From CAWATG01 sp963785035 (GTDB taxonomy: Bacteria > Actinomycetota > Acidimicrobiia > IMCC26256 > CAWATG01): a DNA stretch of 64,000 nt. Location of the stretch: the NCBI GenBank assembly GCA_963785035.1, contig CAWATG010000015.1:204462-268461 (forward strand), in the 5' to 3' direction. The translations under genes were made by a program, and so were the position numbers. The notes below the pieces were generated by a model. The model did no database searches. It saw nothing but the letters and a program-made list of their open reading frames with translations, and had not been told where the DNA came from. Below, piece after piece: positions 25,893 through 34,895 of the stretch. How positions within the stretch are numbered: position 1 is the first letter of the stretch; each line of letters begins with the position of its first letter.

Positions 25893-25894
25893 CA

Positions 25895-26956
25895 ATGAGG
25901 GTGCTCGTCACTGGCCACAACGGCTATTTGGGCACCGTCATGGTGCCGATGCTGCAGGGTGCCGGCCATGAGGTCGTTGGCCTTGATACCAATCTCTTCG
26001 CAACGTGTGTCTGTGGGCCGTTACCGGAGGAGACCGAACACCTACGGATCGACCTGCGTGACGTTCGAGCCGAGCACCTGCGAAGGTTTGATGCAGTGAT
26101 CCACCTGGCAGCGCTGTCGAACGATCCGCTTGGCAACGTAGCGCCGCGACTCACCTACGCGATCAATTTCGACGCGTCGCTCCGGCTGGCGGAGCTGGCC
26201 AAAGCGGCGGGCGTGACGCGTTTCTTGCAGTCCTCGTCGTGCAGCATTTACGGGGCCGGGAGCGGTGATGGGCTGGTGGACGAGACGGCGCCGATGCGGC
26301 CGGTCACGCCGTATGCCGACGCGAAGGTCCGTCTGGAATCCGGGTTGCGCGCAATGGCCGACGACAAGTTCAGCCCGATATATCTGCGCAATGGCACGGC
26401 ATATGGGTTTTCTCCTCGGTTGCGTGGAGACCTCGTACTCAACAACCTTGTTGCGCACGCGATGCTGACCGGCATTGTGAAAGTGCTGAGCGACGGCACT
26501 CCGTGGCGGCCGATGGTCCACGCTGAGGACATTGCCCGAGCATTCATCGCTGCGCTCGAAGCGCCGCGAGAGTCGGTACACGATGAGGCGTTCAACGTCG
26601 GGTCCGAAGCTGAGAACTACCGGGTAAGCGATCTTGCCACCATCGTGAGTGAGGTCGTCCCGCAGAGCACGGTCGTCATCGCGGGGGAGGCCGGCTCCGA
26701 CCAGCGTTCGTATCGTGTCGACTTCTCCAAGATTCGTACGACGATTCCCGCATTCGCGCCACGCTGGACGGCGCGACTGGGAGCCATGGAGCTGCTCGAC
26801 CGATACCAGGCCTATGGGCTCACGATGGATCAGCTCGACGAACAGTTCACCCGCCTGCGATGGATCTCCCATCTGCAAGCAACGAAACGCTTGGATGAGG
26901 ACCTGACGTGGGCGTCGGCGGACGCGGTCTCGAATGGTGGCAGGCGCAATCCGTGA
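25895..26956 (+). CDS. NAD(P)-dependent nucleotide-sugar epimerase/reductase
   Basis: An extended SDR enzyme beginning RVLVTGHNGYLGTVMVPML, the NAD(P) loop. It has HLAALSNDPLGN, SSSCSIYG and the catalytic YADAK (the Tyr/Lys pair), followed by YLRNGTAYGFSPRLR. It belongs to the branch found in sugar clusters next to RfbF and zinc-finger C-methyltransferases, rather than to RfbG itself, whose loop reads GFKG. It probably epimerises or reduces a CDP-keto sugar. Spacing is 2 nt after rfbF and a 4-nt overlap with the methyltransferase, so the three form one operon. Confidence 0.85.
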   Translation: MRVLVTGHNGYLGTVMVPMLQGAGHEVVGLDTNLFATCVCGPLPEETEHLRIDLRDVRAEHLRRFDAVIHLAALSNDPLGNVAPRLTYAINFDASLRLAELAKAAGVTRFLQSSSCSIYGAGSGDGLVDETAPMRPVTPYADAKVRLESGLRAMADDKFSPIYLRNGTAYGFSPRLRGDLVLNNLVAHAMLTGIVKVLSDGTPWRPMVHAEDIARAFIAALEAPRESVHDEAFNVGSEAENYRVSDLATIVSEVVPQSTVVIAGEAGSDQRSYRVDFSKIRTTIPAFAPRWTARLGAMELLDRYQAYGLTMDQLDEQFTRLRWISHLQATKRLDEDLTWASADAVSNGGRRNP

Positions 26957-28200
26957 CTGATGGCAGTGGTGGCGCCTGCCGGTTCTGCGGTGCCACGCTC
27001 GATCGGCTCGTCGTCGATCTGGGTGTACAGCCCCTTGCCAATTCCTATCTGAGCGCAAAGGACCTTGCGAAGCCGGAGGCCACCTATCCACTTCGCGTCT
27101 ACGTCTGCGATCGGTGTCTCCTCGTTCAGCTGCGCGACTACCCGTGGCGCGAGGAAATTTTCAATGACTCCTACGCGTACTTCGCGTCGTACTCGGCGTC
27201 CTGGCTCGAACATGCGAAGCGCTACGTCGGGGAAATGATTGACCGCCTGGCGCTCGATGAGCAGAGTCTCGTGGTCGAGATCGCCAGCAACGATGGATAC
27301 CTGTTGTGCAACTTTGTCAGCAGAGGAATACCCGTTCTCGGGATCGAGCCGTCCTCGAACACCGCCGAGGTCGCGCGCGTCAAGGGCGTCCCGACCGAGA
27401 CCGTGTTCTTCGGCAGCGAGACCGCGGACCGGGTGGCACGCGAACGCGGGCGCGCTGACCTCATCATCGGCAACAACGTCCTTGCCCATGTCCCAGACCT
27501 CAACGATTTCGTTTCTGGCATGCGGACTTTGCTTGCACCGACGGGCACGATCACGATGGAGTTCCCGCATCTGCTGCACCTTGTGGCCGCGCACCAGTTC
27601 GACACCATCTATCACGAGCACTACTCGTATTTGTCCCTGCTCGTCGTCCGGGCGGTGTTTGCCCACCACGGGCTCGATGTCTTCGACGTCGATGAGCTGG
27701 ATACCCATGGCGGTTCGCTGCGGATCTACGCACGCCATGCGGGCGAGAGCGGTTCGCCGGTGTCACCGAATGTGGCGGCAGTCCTTGAACGCGAACACAA
27801 AGCGATGCTCGATCGACCCGAGGGATACGCGGGGATTGCTCGAGAGGCGGGCGAGGTTCGCGAAGGACTGCTGGTTTTCCTGGCCAAAGCCCGCGACGAA
27901 CACGCGCTCGTTGCAGGCTACGGCGCGCCTGCCAAAGGCAACACGCTGCTCAACTTCTGCGGGGTGACGACCGCTGACATCGCGTTTACCGTCGACCGTT
28001 CTCCACACAAACAGGACCTGTTTCTGCCGGGATCGCGGATACCGATCAAAGACCCCGAGTATCTGGTGAGCCGACGACCTGACTATGTGCTGATTCTCCC
28101 ATGGAACCTCACCACCGAGATCGTCGAGCAGATGGATGTTGTGCGCGGATGGGGCGGTCGCTTCGTGACGCCCATCCCGGAGTTGCGAATCCTCGACTGA
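26953..28200 (+). CDS. Sugar C-methyltransferase with N-terminal zinc site
   Basis: A 415-residue SAM enzyme of the TylC3/NovU type, which add a branch methyl group to deoxysugars. The N-terminal zinc domain has CRFCGATLDRL and CDRCLLVQL. The SAM domain reads VVEIASNDGYLLCNFVSRGIPVLGIEPS. The middle carries EFPHLLHLVAAHQFDTIYHEH, and the C-terminal Methyltransf_14 domain reads VAGYGAPAKGNTLLNFCG. GTG 26953 overlaps the previous stop (GTGA). Together with rfbF and the SDR it indicates synthesis of a C-methylated sugar for the EPS. Confidence 0.88.
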   Translation: MTDGSGGACRFCGATLDRLVVDLGVQPLANSYLSAKDLAKPEATYPLRVYVCDRCLLVQLRDYPWREEIFNDSYAYFASYSASWLEHAKRYVGEMIDRLALDEQSLVVEIASNDGYLLCNFVSRGIPVLGIEPSSNTAEVARVKGVPTETVFFGSETADRVARERGRADLIIGNNVLAHVPDLNDFVSGMRTLLAPTGTITMEFPHLLHLVAAHQFDTIYHEHYSYLSLLVVRAVFAHHGLDVFDVDELDTHGGSLRIYARHAGESGSPVSPNVAAVLEREHKAMLDRPEGYAGIAREAGEVREGLLVFLAKARDEHALVAGYGAPAKGNTLLNFCGVTTADIAFTVDRSPHKQDLFLPGSRIPIKDPEYLVSRRPDYVLILPWNLTTEIVEQMDVVRGWGGRFVTPIPELRILD

Positions 28201-28218
28201 GCGAGCGCCCGGGTACCG

Positions 28219-29409
28219 CTACACGAAAAAGGAACGGATCGCGTCGACGACCCGGTCGAGCGTCTGCTCATCCATGAACGAGTGCAGCGGGATCGTCAGC
28301 TGTTGTCGGGCCATCATTTCGGTTACTGACAGGTCGCTGGTCCGGCAGTCCTTGTAGAAGGTGAACTCGTGTGCGCCTTGGAAATGGATGCCCGTCGCGA
28401 CACCACGGGATTTCATGTGTGCCATGAGCTCGGCGCGCGTTTCGTCGTCTGTGACGCGAATGAAATAGATGAACGGACTGACGTCGTTGAAGTCCGTCGC
28501 GGGTGTGCGGATCTCGTCGAGGTCGCCCAGTGCCTCGTTGTACCGTCGGCAGTAGCCCTGACGGTTGGTGATGAAGGTGTCGATCATCGCAAGCTGCGAG
28601 ATGCCGATCGCGGCTGGAATCGAACCGAGGTGGTAGCGGTACCCCTGTCGCGTGACGTCGTACTCCCAGGCACGGCCGCGTGCATAACGGGCGGCCGTGT
28701 CGTTGTCGACACCGATGAGTCGGAGCTCGTGGAGTGGCTGCACATCCGAAGCGTTGCCCGTCACGACGGCGCCGCCCTCGAGTGTCGTGATGATCTTGAC
28801 GGGCCCGTAGCTGAAACACACGTAGTCACCGAAGCTGCCGATGAGCCTGCCGTTATGTGACGATCCGAATGCATGCGCCGCGTCTTCGATGACACGGAGG
28901 TCGTGTTCGGCGGCGAGCTCGTAGATCTCATCGATCCGGCACACGATCCCCGCGTAGTGCACGGCCATCACGGCCTTCGTGCGCTCACTGATCATGGATC
29001 GCATCGATGCGGGGTCGACGCCCAGGGTGGTCTCCTCGATGTCACAGAACGCGACATCGGCGCCGGTTTGGGTCATGGCTTGGTGTCCGGCGACGTAGGT
29101 GAACGACGGGCAGATCACTTCGTCGCCCGGGCCGAGACCTGCGGCGAGCGCAGCGAGGTGCAACGCGGCGGTACCGCTGTTCGTCGAAACGACGTGCCGT
29201 GCAGCATTTCCGAGATAGGAGCCGATCTGCGCTTCGAACTGCTGCGTGAGCGGCCCCATGCCAATCCAGCCCGCGTCGAGAGCGTCGCTCATCGCTTGGC
29301 GCGCCTCGGGTCCGATCGCCGGGAGGAACACGGGGATGATAGGTCCGTCGGATTGTGTCGAAGAGGGCGCCACTTGGGGGAGCGTAACAAGCGCGATGGT
29401 CGACGGCAT
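28219..29409 (-). CDS. DegT/DnrJ/EryC1/StrS-family sugar aminotransferase
   Basis: A PLP enzyme of about 395 residues that aminates keto-sugars. VVSTNSGTAALHLAALAAGLGPGDEVICPSFTY is the family N-terminal core, IEDAAHAFGS carries the Asp that binds the PLP ring, and Lys205 (YGPVKIITTLEGGAVV) is the Schiff-base lysine. VATGIHFQGAHEFTFY is the usual C-terminal motif. ATG 29409 leaves only 15 bp to the divergent GT2 gene, so a later start is possible. The minus-strand frame is open far upstream, but that part is antisense to GT2. It is convergent with the C-methyltransferase and probably makes an amino sugar for the same polysaccharide. Confidence 0.88.
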   Translation of the reverse strand: MPSTIALVTLPQVAPSSTQSDGPIIPVFLPAIGPEARQAMSDALDAGWIGMGPLTQQFEAQIGSYLGNAARHVVSTNSGTAALHLAALAAGLGPGDEVICPSFTYVAGHQAMTQTGADVAFCDIEETTLGVDPASMRSMISERTKAVMAVHYAGIVCRIDEIYELAAEHDLRVIEDAAHAFGSSHNGRLIGSFGDYVCFSYGPVKIITTLEGGAVVTGNASDVQPLHELRLIGVDNDTAARYARGRAWEYDVTRQGYRYHLGSIPAAIGISQLAMIDTFITNRQGYCRRYNEALGDLDEIRTPATDFNDVSPFIYFIRVTDDETRAELMAHMKSRGVATGIHFQGAHEFTFYKDCRTSDLSVTEMMARQQLTIPLHSFMDEQTLDRVVDAIRSFFV

Positions 29410-29424
29410 GAGAGACTCAGACAG

Positions 29425-30711
29425 ATGAGCGAGGCGTATCCGCGCGTAACGGTGGGCATCCCCACATGGAACCGGGCCGGCTATTTGCGCGAGGCGATTG
29501 CAAGCGTTCTCGCCCAGACGTACACCTCGTTCGTGCTGCACATCAGCGACAACGGCTCGACGGACGAGACGCAAGCGGTCGTGGCGTCGTTCGACGACAC
29601 GCGCATCGTGTACCACCGCAATGATGTCAACGACGGCTGGATCAACAACTTCAACCGCCTGTTCGAGGTGTCTCGCGCCACCGAGTATGTCGTTGTGCTG
29701 GGCGATGACGACCTCCTTCACCCTGACGCTCTCGAGCTTGCGGTCGCCGAGATGGACGCGCACCCGAATGTCGGGATGCGCCATTCTGCGTTCGACGTGA
29801 TCGATTCGGACGGAGCGGTCCTCGCCGAGGGCGCCAACTGGCTGGGGGATCGTCGGCTGGAGTCCATCACTGCAGGACATGACTTCATCCGCGTGCTGAT
29901 GAGTCATGGCGTCCTGTGTGCGTCGACGGCGATGGTTCGAACCGCTGCTGTGCCGAGGATCCCTTTCGAGGACCGCTACGAACCGGCGGCCGACTTCGCC
30001 CTGTGGCTCCACATCGCGTTGGAATGGGATATTGCCTACTCCTCGGCTCCGATGTGCCAGTACCGCATGCACGGCTCGAGCGACTCCGCACGGTGGAATC
30101 GGCTGACAAAGGCGGGCTACACAGGTAGCTACCGTTATGACCTGCGGATGCGGCGGGTCAAGCGACGATTTCTCGATGCGAACGCCGATCGCCTTGGTGA
30201 CGTCAGGCACCTGCGTCGGGTCGTGCAGTGGTCTGCGATACGCCGTGTGATCGGACGCACGCTGGGACCGCGTATCGCCGAGCCACTCAAGTCCATGGCG
30301 GCGCGCATCCAGAGGCGCGATGGCCACGGTGCTGCTCGATCCCTGCCCTCCCCAGGGTCGTCAGGGCAGAGCACCGAGGCGCTCTCGTCTGAGGCGCCAT
30401 TGCATGTGGTGATCGTCATGCGGCAGCGCGCATCTGCGTCGACCGGTAGCCGTCCCGCACCTGAGGTCGAAGCCCGGGCAGGTCTGCGAACACTTTCCAC
30501 GATGGTCCGCCGGGCGGGGCGATGGATGTACAACCGAGCCGAGGCCGGCGTTGGGGGACCACAGGTGCATGTCGCGAACGTGCAGGCATTATCTGGAGTC
30601 CCAGGGCCACGTGGTGAGCGTTGTCACGCCGTTCGCCGCGCCATGGCCGCTTCACTTCGGTTGCGCGACGATCGGTTGGTCGCTGCACCAGGTCAGTACC
30701 TCGCGCGCTGA
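29425..30711 (+). CDS. GT2-family glycosyltransferase (C-terminal frame runs into next gene)
   Basis: A GT-A fold inverting transferase. It begins PRVTVGIPTWNRAGYLREAIASVLAQTYTSF and has ISDNGSTDET and the metal-binding VVLGDDDLLHPDAL. The catalytic domain covers residues 1 to about 260, ending near YRMHGSSDSARWN. From about 30400 the same frame reads LHVVIVMRQ and later GGPQVHVA, which look like the start of the following GT4 protein. The natural stop of GT2 is therefore probably near 30390, where another frame has a TGA, and one indel has fused the two as read. I start at ATG 29425. Confidence 0.8.
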   Translation: MSEAYPRVTVGIPTWNRAGYLREAIASVLAQTYTSFVLHISDNGSTDETQAVVASFDDTRIVYHRNDVNDGWINNFNRLFEVSRATEYVVVLGDDDLLHPDALELAVAEMDAHPNVGMRHSAFDVIDSDGAVLAEGANWLGDRRLESITAGHDFIRVLMSHGVLCASTAMVRTAAVPRIPFEDRYEPAADFALWLHIALEWDIAYSSAPMCQYRMHGSSDSARWNRLTKAGYTGSYRYDLRMRRVKRRFLDANADRLGDVRHLRRVVQWSAIRRVIGRTLGPRIAEPLKSMAARIQRRDGHGAARSLPSPGSSGQSTEALSSEAPLHVVIVMRQRASASTGSRPAPEVEARAGLRTLSTMVRRAGRWMYNRAEAGVGGPQVHVANVQALSGVPGPRGERCHAVRRAMAASLRLRDDRLVAAPGQYLAR

Positions 30712-31754
30712 AGCGTGGCGGCGGTTCTGGCATGCGCGTCTGATCGCAATGGCATTGCGTCACAAGCGGCGCACGTGGCGTCAGCGAACGGACAACCTGC
30801 ACGTCGTCTACTACACCCAGTGCCCGTTGTCGGCACATGTGGCATCGCGCCAACGGGTGTCGGGGTCGAAGGTGGTGCTCGTTGGCCACTAGTGATGGAT
30901 CAGAGGGCCCCGCACCTGGGCGTGTCCCTCGCGACAACCCGGCGATGGGGCCTCGTCGAATATCGGAGCGTCTCGCTCGCCGAATCAAGCGGTTCGAGCA
31001 CGCTGTCGCGCTGGAGGTGGACGCCCTGGTGTTCGTCTCGGAATTCCTCGCCCTGGAGCTTTTCGCCGAACTACCGGCGGCGCGGAGCAAGAGGTGGATG
31101 GTGGCGCCGAACTTTCTGCCCGACGACTGGGCCACCAGGGGCGCAGTGTCGACCGACGCGGAGGAGCGCCCGCTTCGCGATCTTGTCAACGTCGGGAGGT
31201 TGTCGAAGGAGAAGAACCAGCGCTTCGTCCTCGACGTTGTCGCAGCCGCCCGTGAACGAGGTAGGCGGCTGACCTTGACGATCGTCGGTTCGGGATCCGA
31301 CGAGGAGGCGCTGCGCGCGCACTGCCGGGCCCTGGAGCTCGATGATCAGGTCGAGTTCGCAGGGTCCATCGAGGACGTTGCCGCCGTCCTGCGGCGCCAC
31401 CGTGTGTACGTGCACGGTTCTCGCCATGAGACCTTCGGCATCGTGCTGATCGAGGCGATGAGTGTCGGACTCCCCGTGTTTGCTGCCCCGGTCGAAGGCG
31501 TGAAGGAGGTCTTCCGTGACCAGATCGAAGGCCGTTACATCGATCTCGAGTCGCCGGGAGAGTCGGCGGAGATCCTTCTGGCGGCACTCGATGATCCCGA
31601 GTGGATGCGTGTGACTTCAGCGGCGGCGGCAGATCGTGTGGCCTCGGCGTTTCGGGCTTCGGTGGTCGGTCCTGAGCTTGTCGCGTTCCTGCGGTCCCTG
31701 TGGTCGACGCCTGGGGCTGCGATGGGCCCAGACGCGGTCCTAAGCGCCCGCTGA
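30400..31754 (+). CDS. GT4-family glycosyltransferase (at least two frameshifts)
   Basis: Three frames together encode one GT4 enzyme. The first, shared with the GT2 frame, gives LHVVIVMRQ and GGPQVHVA. The second (from about 30565) gives CRHYLESQGHVVSVVTPF to VVLVGH. The third (from about 30890) gives FEHAVALEVDALVFVSEF, LVNVGRLSKEKNQRFVLDV and HETFGIVLIEAMSVGLPVFA, the donor-binding part, ending at 31754. The second break is at a CACTAG, where one base is missing. The donor domain is intact in the third frame. Either the region has sequencing indels or this is a decaying gene. It is the last gene of the EPS cluster before rpiB. Confidence 0.65.
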
Positions 31755-31811
31755 GGAGGTCACGCGATTACGCTCGGTATCCCCAATAGCTCTTTCAGGA
31801 AAGAAGCCAAC

Positions 31812-32261
31812 GTGAGAGTCGCCATTGGCTCGGACCATGCGGGATATCGACTCAAGGAGCACTTCAAGGAGGTGCTCGCCGGCGCTGGTCACGACGTGAT
31901 CGACCTCGGCACCGATTCCGAAGCGGCGATCGATTATCCGCGGGTCTGCGCGGCAGTGGGTCACGAGGTCGTAGCTGGGCGCGCTGATCGTGGGATCGTG
32001 CTCGGCGGGAGCGGCCAGGGCGAGCAGATCGCCGCGAACAAGGTGATCGGCGTTCGCGCGGCGCTGTGCAACGATCTCTTCACGGCGCGCCTCTCGCGGC
32101 AGCACAATGATGCGAACGTCCTTGCAATGGGCGCGCGGATCGTCGGGGTCGCCCTCGCCGACGAAATCCTGGAGCTTTGGCTTGCCACCCCGTTCGAGGG
32201 CGGTCGTCACATCGAGCGCCTCGCTCAAATCGCAGAGATCGAGAGGGAATCACGGTCATGA
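31812..32261 (+). CDS. rpiB: Ribose-5-phosphate isomerase B
   Basis: RpiB interconverts ribose-5-phosphate and ribulose-5-phosphate. The 149-residue protein begins RVAIGSDHAGYRLKEHF (SDHAG motif), has the active-site loop GIVLGGSGQGEQIAANK and ends typically. It starts at GTG 31812 behind AGGAAAG. Where most family members have Cys in the anion-binding loop (GTGxG), this protein has GSGQG, so the serine variant is noted. Its stop overlaps the glyA ATG, a pairing common in actinobacteria. Confidence 0.93.
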   Translation: MRVAIGSDHAGYRLKEHFKEVLAGAGHDVIDLGTDSEAAIDYPRVCAAVGHEVVAGRADRGIVLGGSGQGEQIAANKVIGVRAALCNDLFTARLSRQHNDANVLAMGARIVGVALADEILELWLATPFEGGRHIERLAQIAEIERESRS

Positions 32262-33517
32262 CCCATCCCGAGTCTGCCCTGGGAGTAACAGATCCCACGA
32301 TGGCCGCCATCGTCGCGCGCGAGGAAGTTCGGCAGAACACCACGATCCAGTTGATCGCGAGTGAGAACTTCACGTCGCCTGCGGTCATGGCTGCGCAGGG
32401 AACCGTCCTGACGAACAAGTACTCCGAGGGGTACCCGGGCAAGCGGTACTACGGCGGAAACCAGGTCGTGGACGAAGCGGAGGAACTGGCACGGACCCGA
32501 GCGTGTGCGCTGTTCGGGGCGGACCACGCGAACGTCCAGCCCCATTCGGGCGCCAACGCCAACATGGCGGTGTTCCTGGGCCTCTTCGAGCCCGGCGACA
32601 CGTTGATGGGAATGCGCCTCGACCAAGGCGGACACCTCACGCACGGTTCTCCGGTCAACTTCAGCGGCAAGCTCTACAACTTCGTTGCCTATGGCGTCGA
32701 TCCCGACACCGAAGTGCTCGACTATGACGTCATTCGCGCGCAGGCGGTCGCCGAACGTCCTAAGGCGATCATCGCCGGCGCAACTGCATATCCGCGCATC
32801 ATCGACTTTGCCGCGTTCCGCTCGATTGCCGATGAGATCGGCGCGCTGCTCATTGTCGATGCGGCGCACATCGCTGGTTTGATCGCCGGTGGCGCGCATC
32901 CATCGCCGGTTCCGTATGCCGACGTCGTGAGCTTCACGACGCACAAGACGCTGCGCGGACCGCGTGCGGGTGCGATCCTGTGCCGGGAGCAGTATGCGAG
33001 CGCGATCGACAAGGCGGTGTTCCCGGGGCTCCAGGGCGGTCCGCTCATGCATGTCGTCGCAGCCAAGGCTGTCGCCTTCCACGAGGCGTCCCAGGACAGC
33101 TTCCGTGTCTACGCAGCAGAAATCGTGGCGAATTCCGCCGCGCTCAGCGCGGGTCTGACCGCCGAGGGATTCCGCATCGTTTCGGGAGGGTCGGACAACC
33201 ACCTGATGTTGGTCGACCTACGCCCGTTCGGCGTGACGGGCAAAGTGGCCCAGGAGGCGTTGGACCGCGCCGGTATCACCTGCAACAAGAACGCTATTCC
33301 CAATGACCCCGAAAAGCCCTTTGTCACGAGCGGGTTGCGGCTCGGTACCGCAGCGGTCACGACTGCGGGCATGGGTGTGGCAGAGATGGGCGAGATAGCG
33401 ACGTTGATCGCACGGGTTCTGCGCTCGCCGAGCGACGACGCCGTCATTGGTGACGTTCGCAACGCCGCAGGGCTGCTCTGTTCGAAGTTCACGCCCTACC
33501 CCGACCTGGCCGTGTGA
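32258..33517 (+). CDS. glyA: Serine hydroxymethyltransferase
   Basis: GlyA converts serine and tetrahydrofolate to glycine and methylene-tetrahydrofolate, using PLP. The 419-residue protein shows LIASENFTSPAVMAAQG, NKYSEGYPGKRYYGG, VDAAHIAGLIA (Asp and His of the PLP site) and the PLP lysine K230 in VVSFTTHKTLRGPRAG. ATG 32258 overlaps rpiB by 4 nt; the frame is open further upstream, but nothing there is conserved. Complete and typical. Confidence 0.96.
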   Translation: MTHPESALGVTDPTMAAIVAREEVRQNTTIQLIASENFTSPAVMAAQGTVLTNKYSEGYPGKRYYGGNQVVDEAEELARTRACALFGADHANVQPHSGANANMAVFLGLFEPGDTLMGMRLDQGGHLTHGSPVNFSGKLYNFVAYGVDPDTEVLDYDVIRAQAVAERPKAIIAGATAYPRIIDFAAFRSIADEIGALLIVDAAHIAGLIAGGAHPSPVPYADVVSFTTHKTLRGPRAGAILCREQYASAIDKAVFPGLQGGPLMHVVAAKAVAFHEASQDSFRVYAAEIVANSAALSAGLTAEGFRIVSGGSDNHLMLVDLRPFGVTGKVAQEALDRAGITCNKNAIPNDPEKPFVTSGLRLGTAAVTTAGMGVAEMGEIATLIARVLRSPSDDAVIGDVRNAAGLLCSKFTPYPDLAV

Positions 33518-33560
33518 TCGTTCGAGGTATGGCCGCGGACGCGGCGGGGGGACGCGGGCG

Positions 33561-34790
33561 GTGATCGGCTACCTCGTTGTGCTCAGCGTCGCGGCGTTGG
33601 TGACGTTTGCATGCACGCCGGTGGCTGGTTGGATCTCGTGGAGGATCGGCGCAATCGCCCAACCCGGCGAGCGCGCTGCGCACTCGACGCCGACGCCTCG
33701 TCTCGGTGGCGCCGCAATGTTCGTCGGCTTTCTTGCTGCAATGGCCGTCGCCTGGCGAATGGAACAGTTCCACGAGATGTTCGACGGTTCGACAGAACCG
33801 CTGGGCGTCGTGCTGGGAGCAGGTGCGATGTTCGCCGTCGGAGCGTTGGACGACGTGCGCGAGGTGTCGCCGCCGGCGAAGTTGGCGGGTCAGGTCTTCG
33901 CGGGCAGCGTGCTTTCCCTGCTCGGCGTGACGATGCTGTTCTTTCGTGTGCCGTTCGCCTCGAACAACACGATCGTGCTCAGCACCGATATCGCCCCGCT
34001 TGTGACGGTGCTCGGTGTGGTCCTCATGGCGAACGCGCTCAACCTGATCGACGGGCTCGACGGGCTGGCAGCCGGAATCGTGATCATCGGGGGATCGGCC
34101 CTGTTTCTGTATTCGGACCGATTGTTCAAGCGAGGATTCCTCGAGGGTTCCAATGTCGCTCCGCTGATAGCAATCATTGCGGTTGGGGTGTGCGTCGGGT
34201 TTCTGCCGCATAACTTCAATCCGGCGAGGATTTTCATGGGTGACGCGGGGGCGATGTTCCTCGGGCTGCTCATGGCCGTACCCACCATCACGATCGGTGG
34301 TCGTGCGGACTACCAGTACAGCGGTCAGACCTTCTTCTACTTTGCGCCACTGTTCATTCCGGTGGTCATCCTCGGTGTCCCCATTGTCGACACCGTGTTC
34401 TCGTTCTTTCGACGTGTGTTGAAGCGTTCGGCGTTTCATGTTGCCGACAAGGATCACCTGCATCACCGGCTGATGCGTCTGGGTCATGGCCCGCGCCGGA
34501 CGGTCGTCATCCTCTGGCTCTGGACTGCATTGCTCTCGAGCGTGGCATTGCTACCCACGTATACGAACGAAGGCAATGCCCTGGTGCCGTTCGTAGTCCT
34601 GGCATTGCTGATCGTTCTCTACTCCTTCTTCCATCCAAGGCTCCGCACTGCGAAGGAAGAGGCTGAGTTTGCGCAGCACCCGGTGGTCGGTGACGGTGGC
34701 GACGGTTGGGGGACTGACGATGTCTCCGTGACCGACGACGCAGTGATCGATTTGGATTCGCGGCGCAGGGCTCCCGGACAGGGTGCCTGA
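33561..34790 (+). CDS. WecA/MraY-family undecaprenyl-phosphate sugar-1-phosphate transferase
   Basis: A 409-residue membrane enzyme with about 11 helices that loads a sugar phosphate, typically GlcNAc-1-P, on undecaprenyl phosphate. The catalytic motifs are all present: VGALDDVREV (DD pair), LMANALNLIDGLDGLAAG, FMGDAGAMFLG and DKDHLHHRLMRLGH (HHRL loop). GTG 33561 is chosen so that the first helix (YLVVLSVAALVTFACTPVAG) follows directly; the upstream open frame is antisense-like and polar. The acidic tail is unique. In M. tuberculosis the corresponding gene before atp is wecA (rfe), which starts arabinogalactan linker synthesis; a similar role is likely. Confidence 0.88.
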   Translation: MIGYLVVLSVAALVTFACTPVAGWISWRIGAIAQPGERAAHSTPTPRLGGAAMFVGFLAAMAVAWRMEQFHEMFDGSTEPLGVVLGAGAMFAVGALDDVREVSPPAKLAGQVFAGSVLSLLGVTMLFFRVPFASNNTIVLSTDIAPLVTVLGVVLMANALNLIDGLDGLAAGIVIIGGSALFLYSDRLFKRGFLEGSNVAPLIAIIAVGVCVGFLPHNFNPARIFMGDAGAMFLGLLMAVPTITIGGRADYQYSGQTFFYFAPLFIPVVILGVPIVDTVFSFFRRVLKRSAFHVADKDHLHHRLMRLGHGPRRTVVILWLWTALLSSVALLPTYTNEGNALVPFVVLALLIVLYSFFHPRLRTAKEEAEFAQHPVVGDGGDGWGTDDVSVTDDAVIDLDSRRRAPGQGA

Positions 34791-34813
34791 GGAGCCAATT
34801 CGGGGCCTTGGGT

Positions 34814-34843
34814 TTGACCGTCAGGAAGCGAATCCCCTAGATT
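34814..34843 (+). promoter_or_regulatory. Promoter of the atp operon
   Basis: TTGACC and TAGATT are 18 bp apart in the 105-bp gap between the wecA-like gene and the first atp gene. The first atp ATG is 52 nt downstream of the -10. No hairpin is seen between the genes. Confidence 0.55.
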
Positions 34844-34895
34844 GCGAAAACATTCACAAGCACTCCGCGCGACGACGCGCGCAGACGCAGGGGCC

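Noticed and set aside
28873..29424. The long upstream extension of the GT2 frame
   Set aside because: It is antisense to the DegT aminotransferase, whose motifs are intact. The GT2 protein clearly starts at ATG 29425.
29410..30327. The long upstream extension of the aminotransferase frame
   Set aside because: It is antisense to the GT2 domain and shows no aminotransferase sequence before MPSTIALV.
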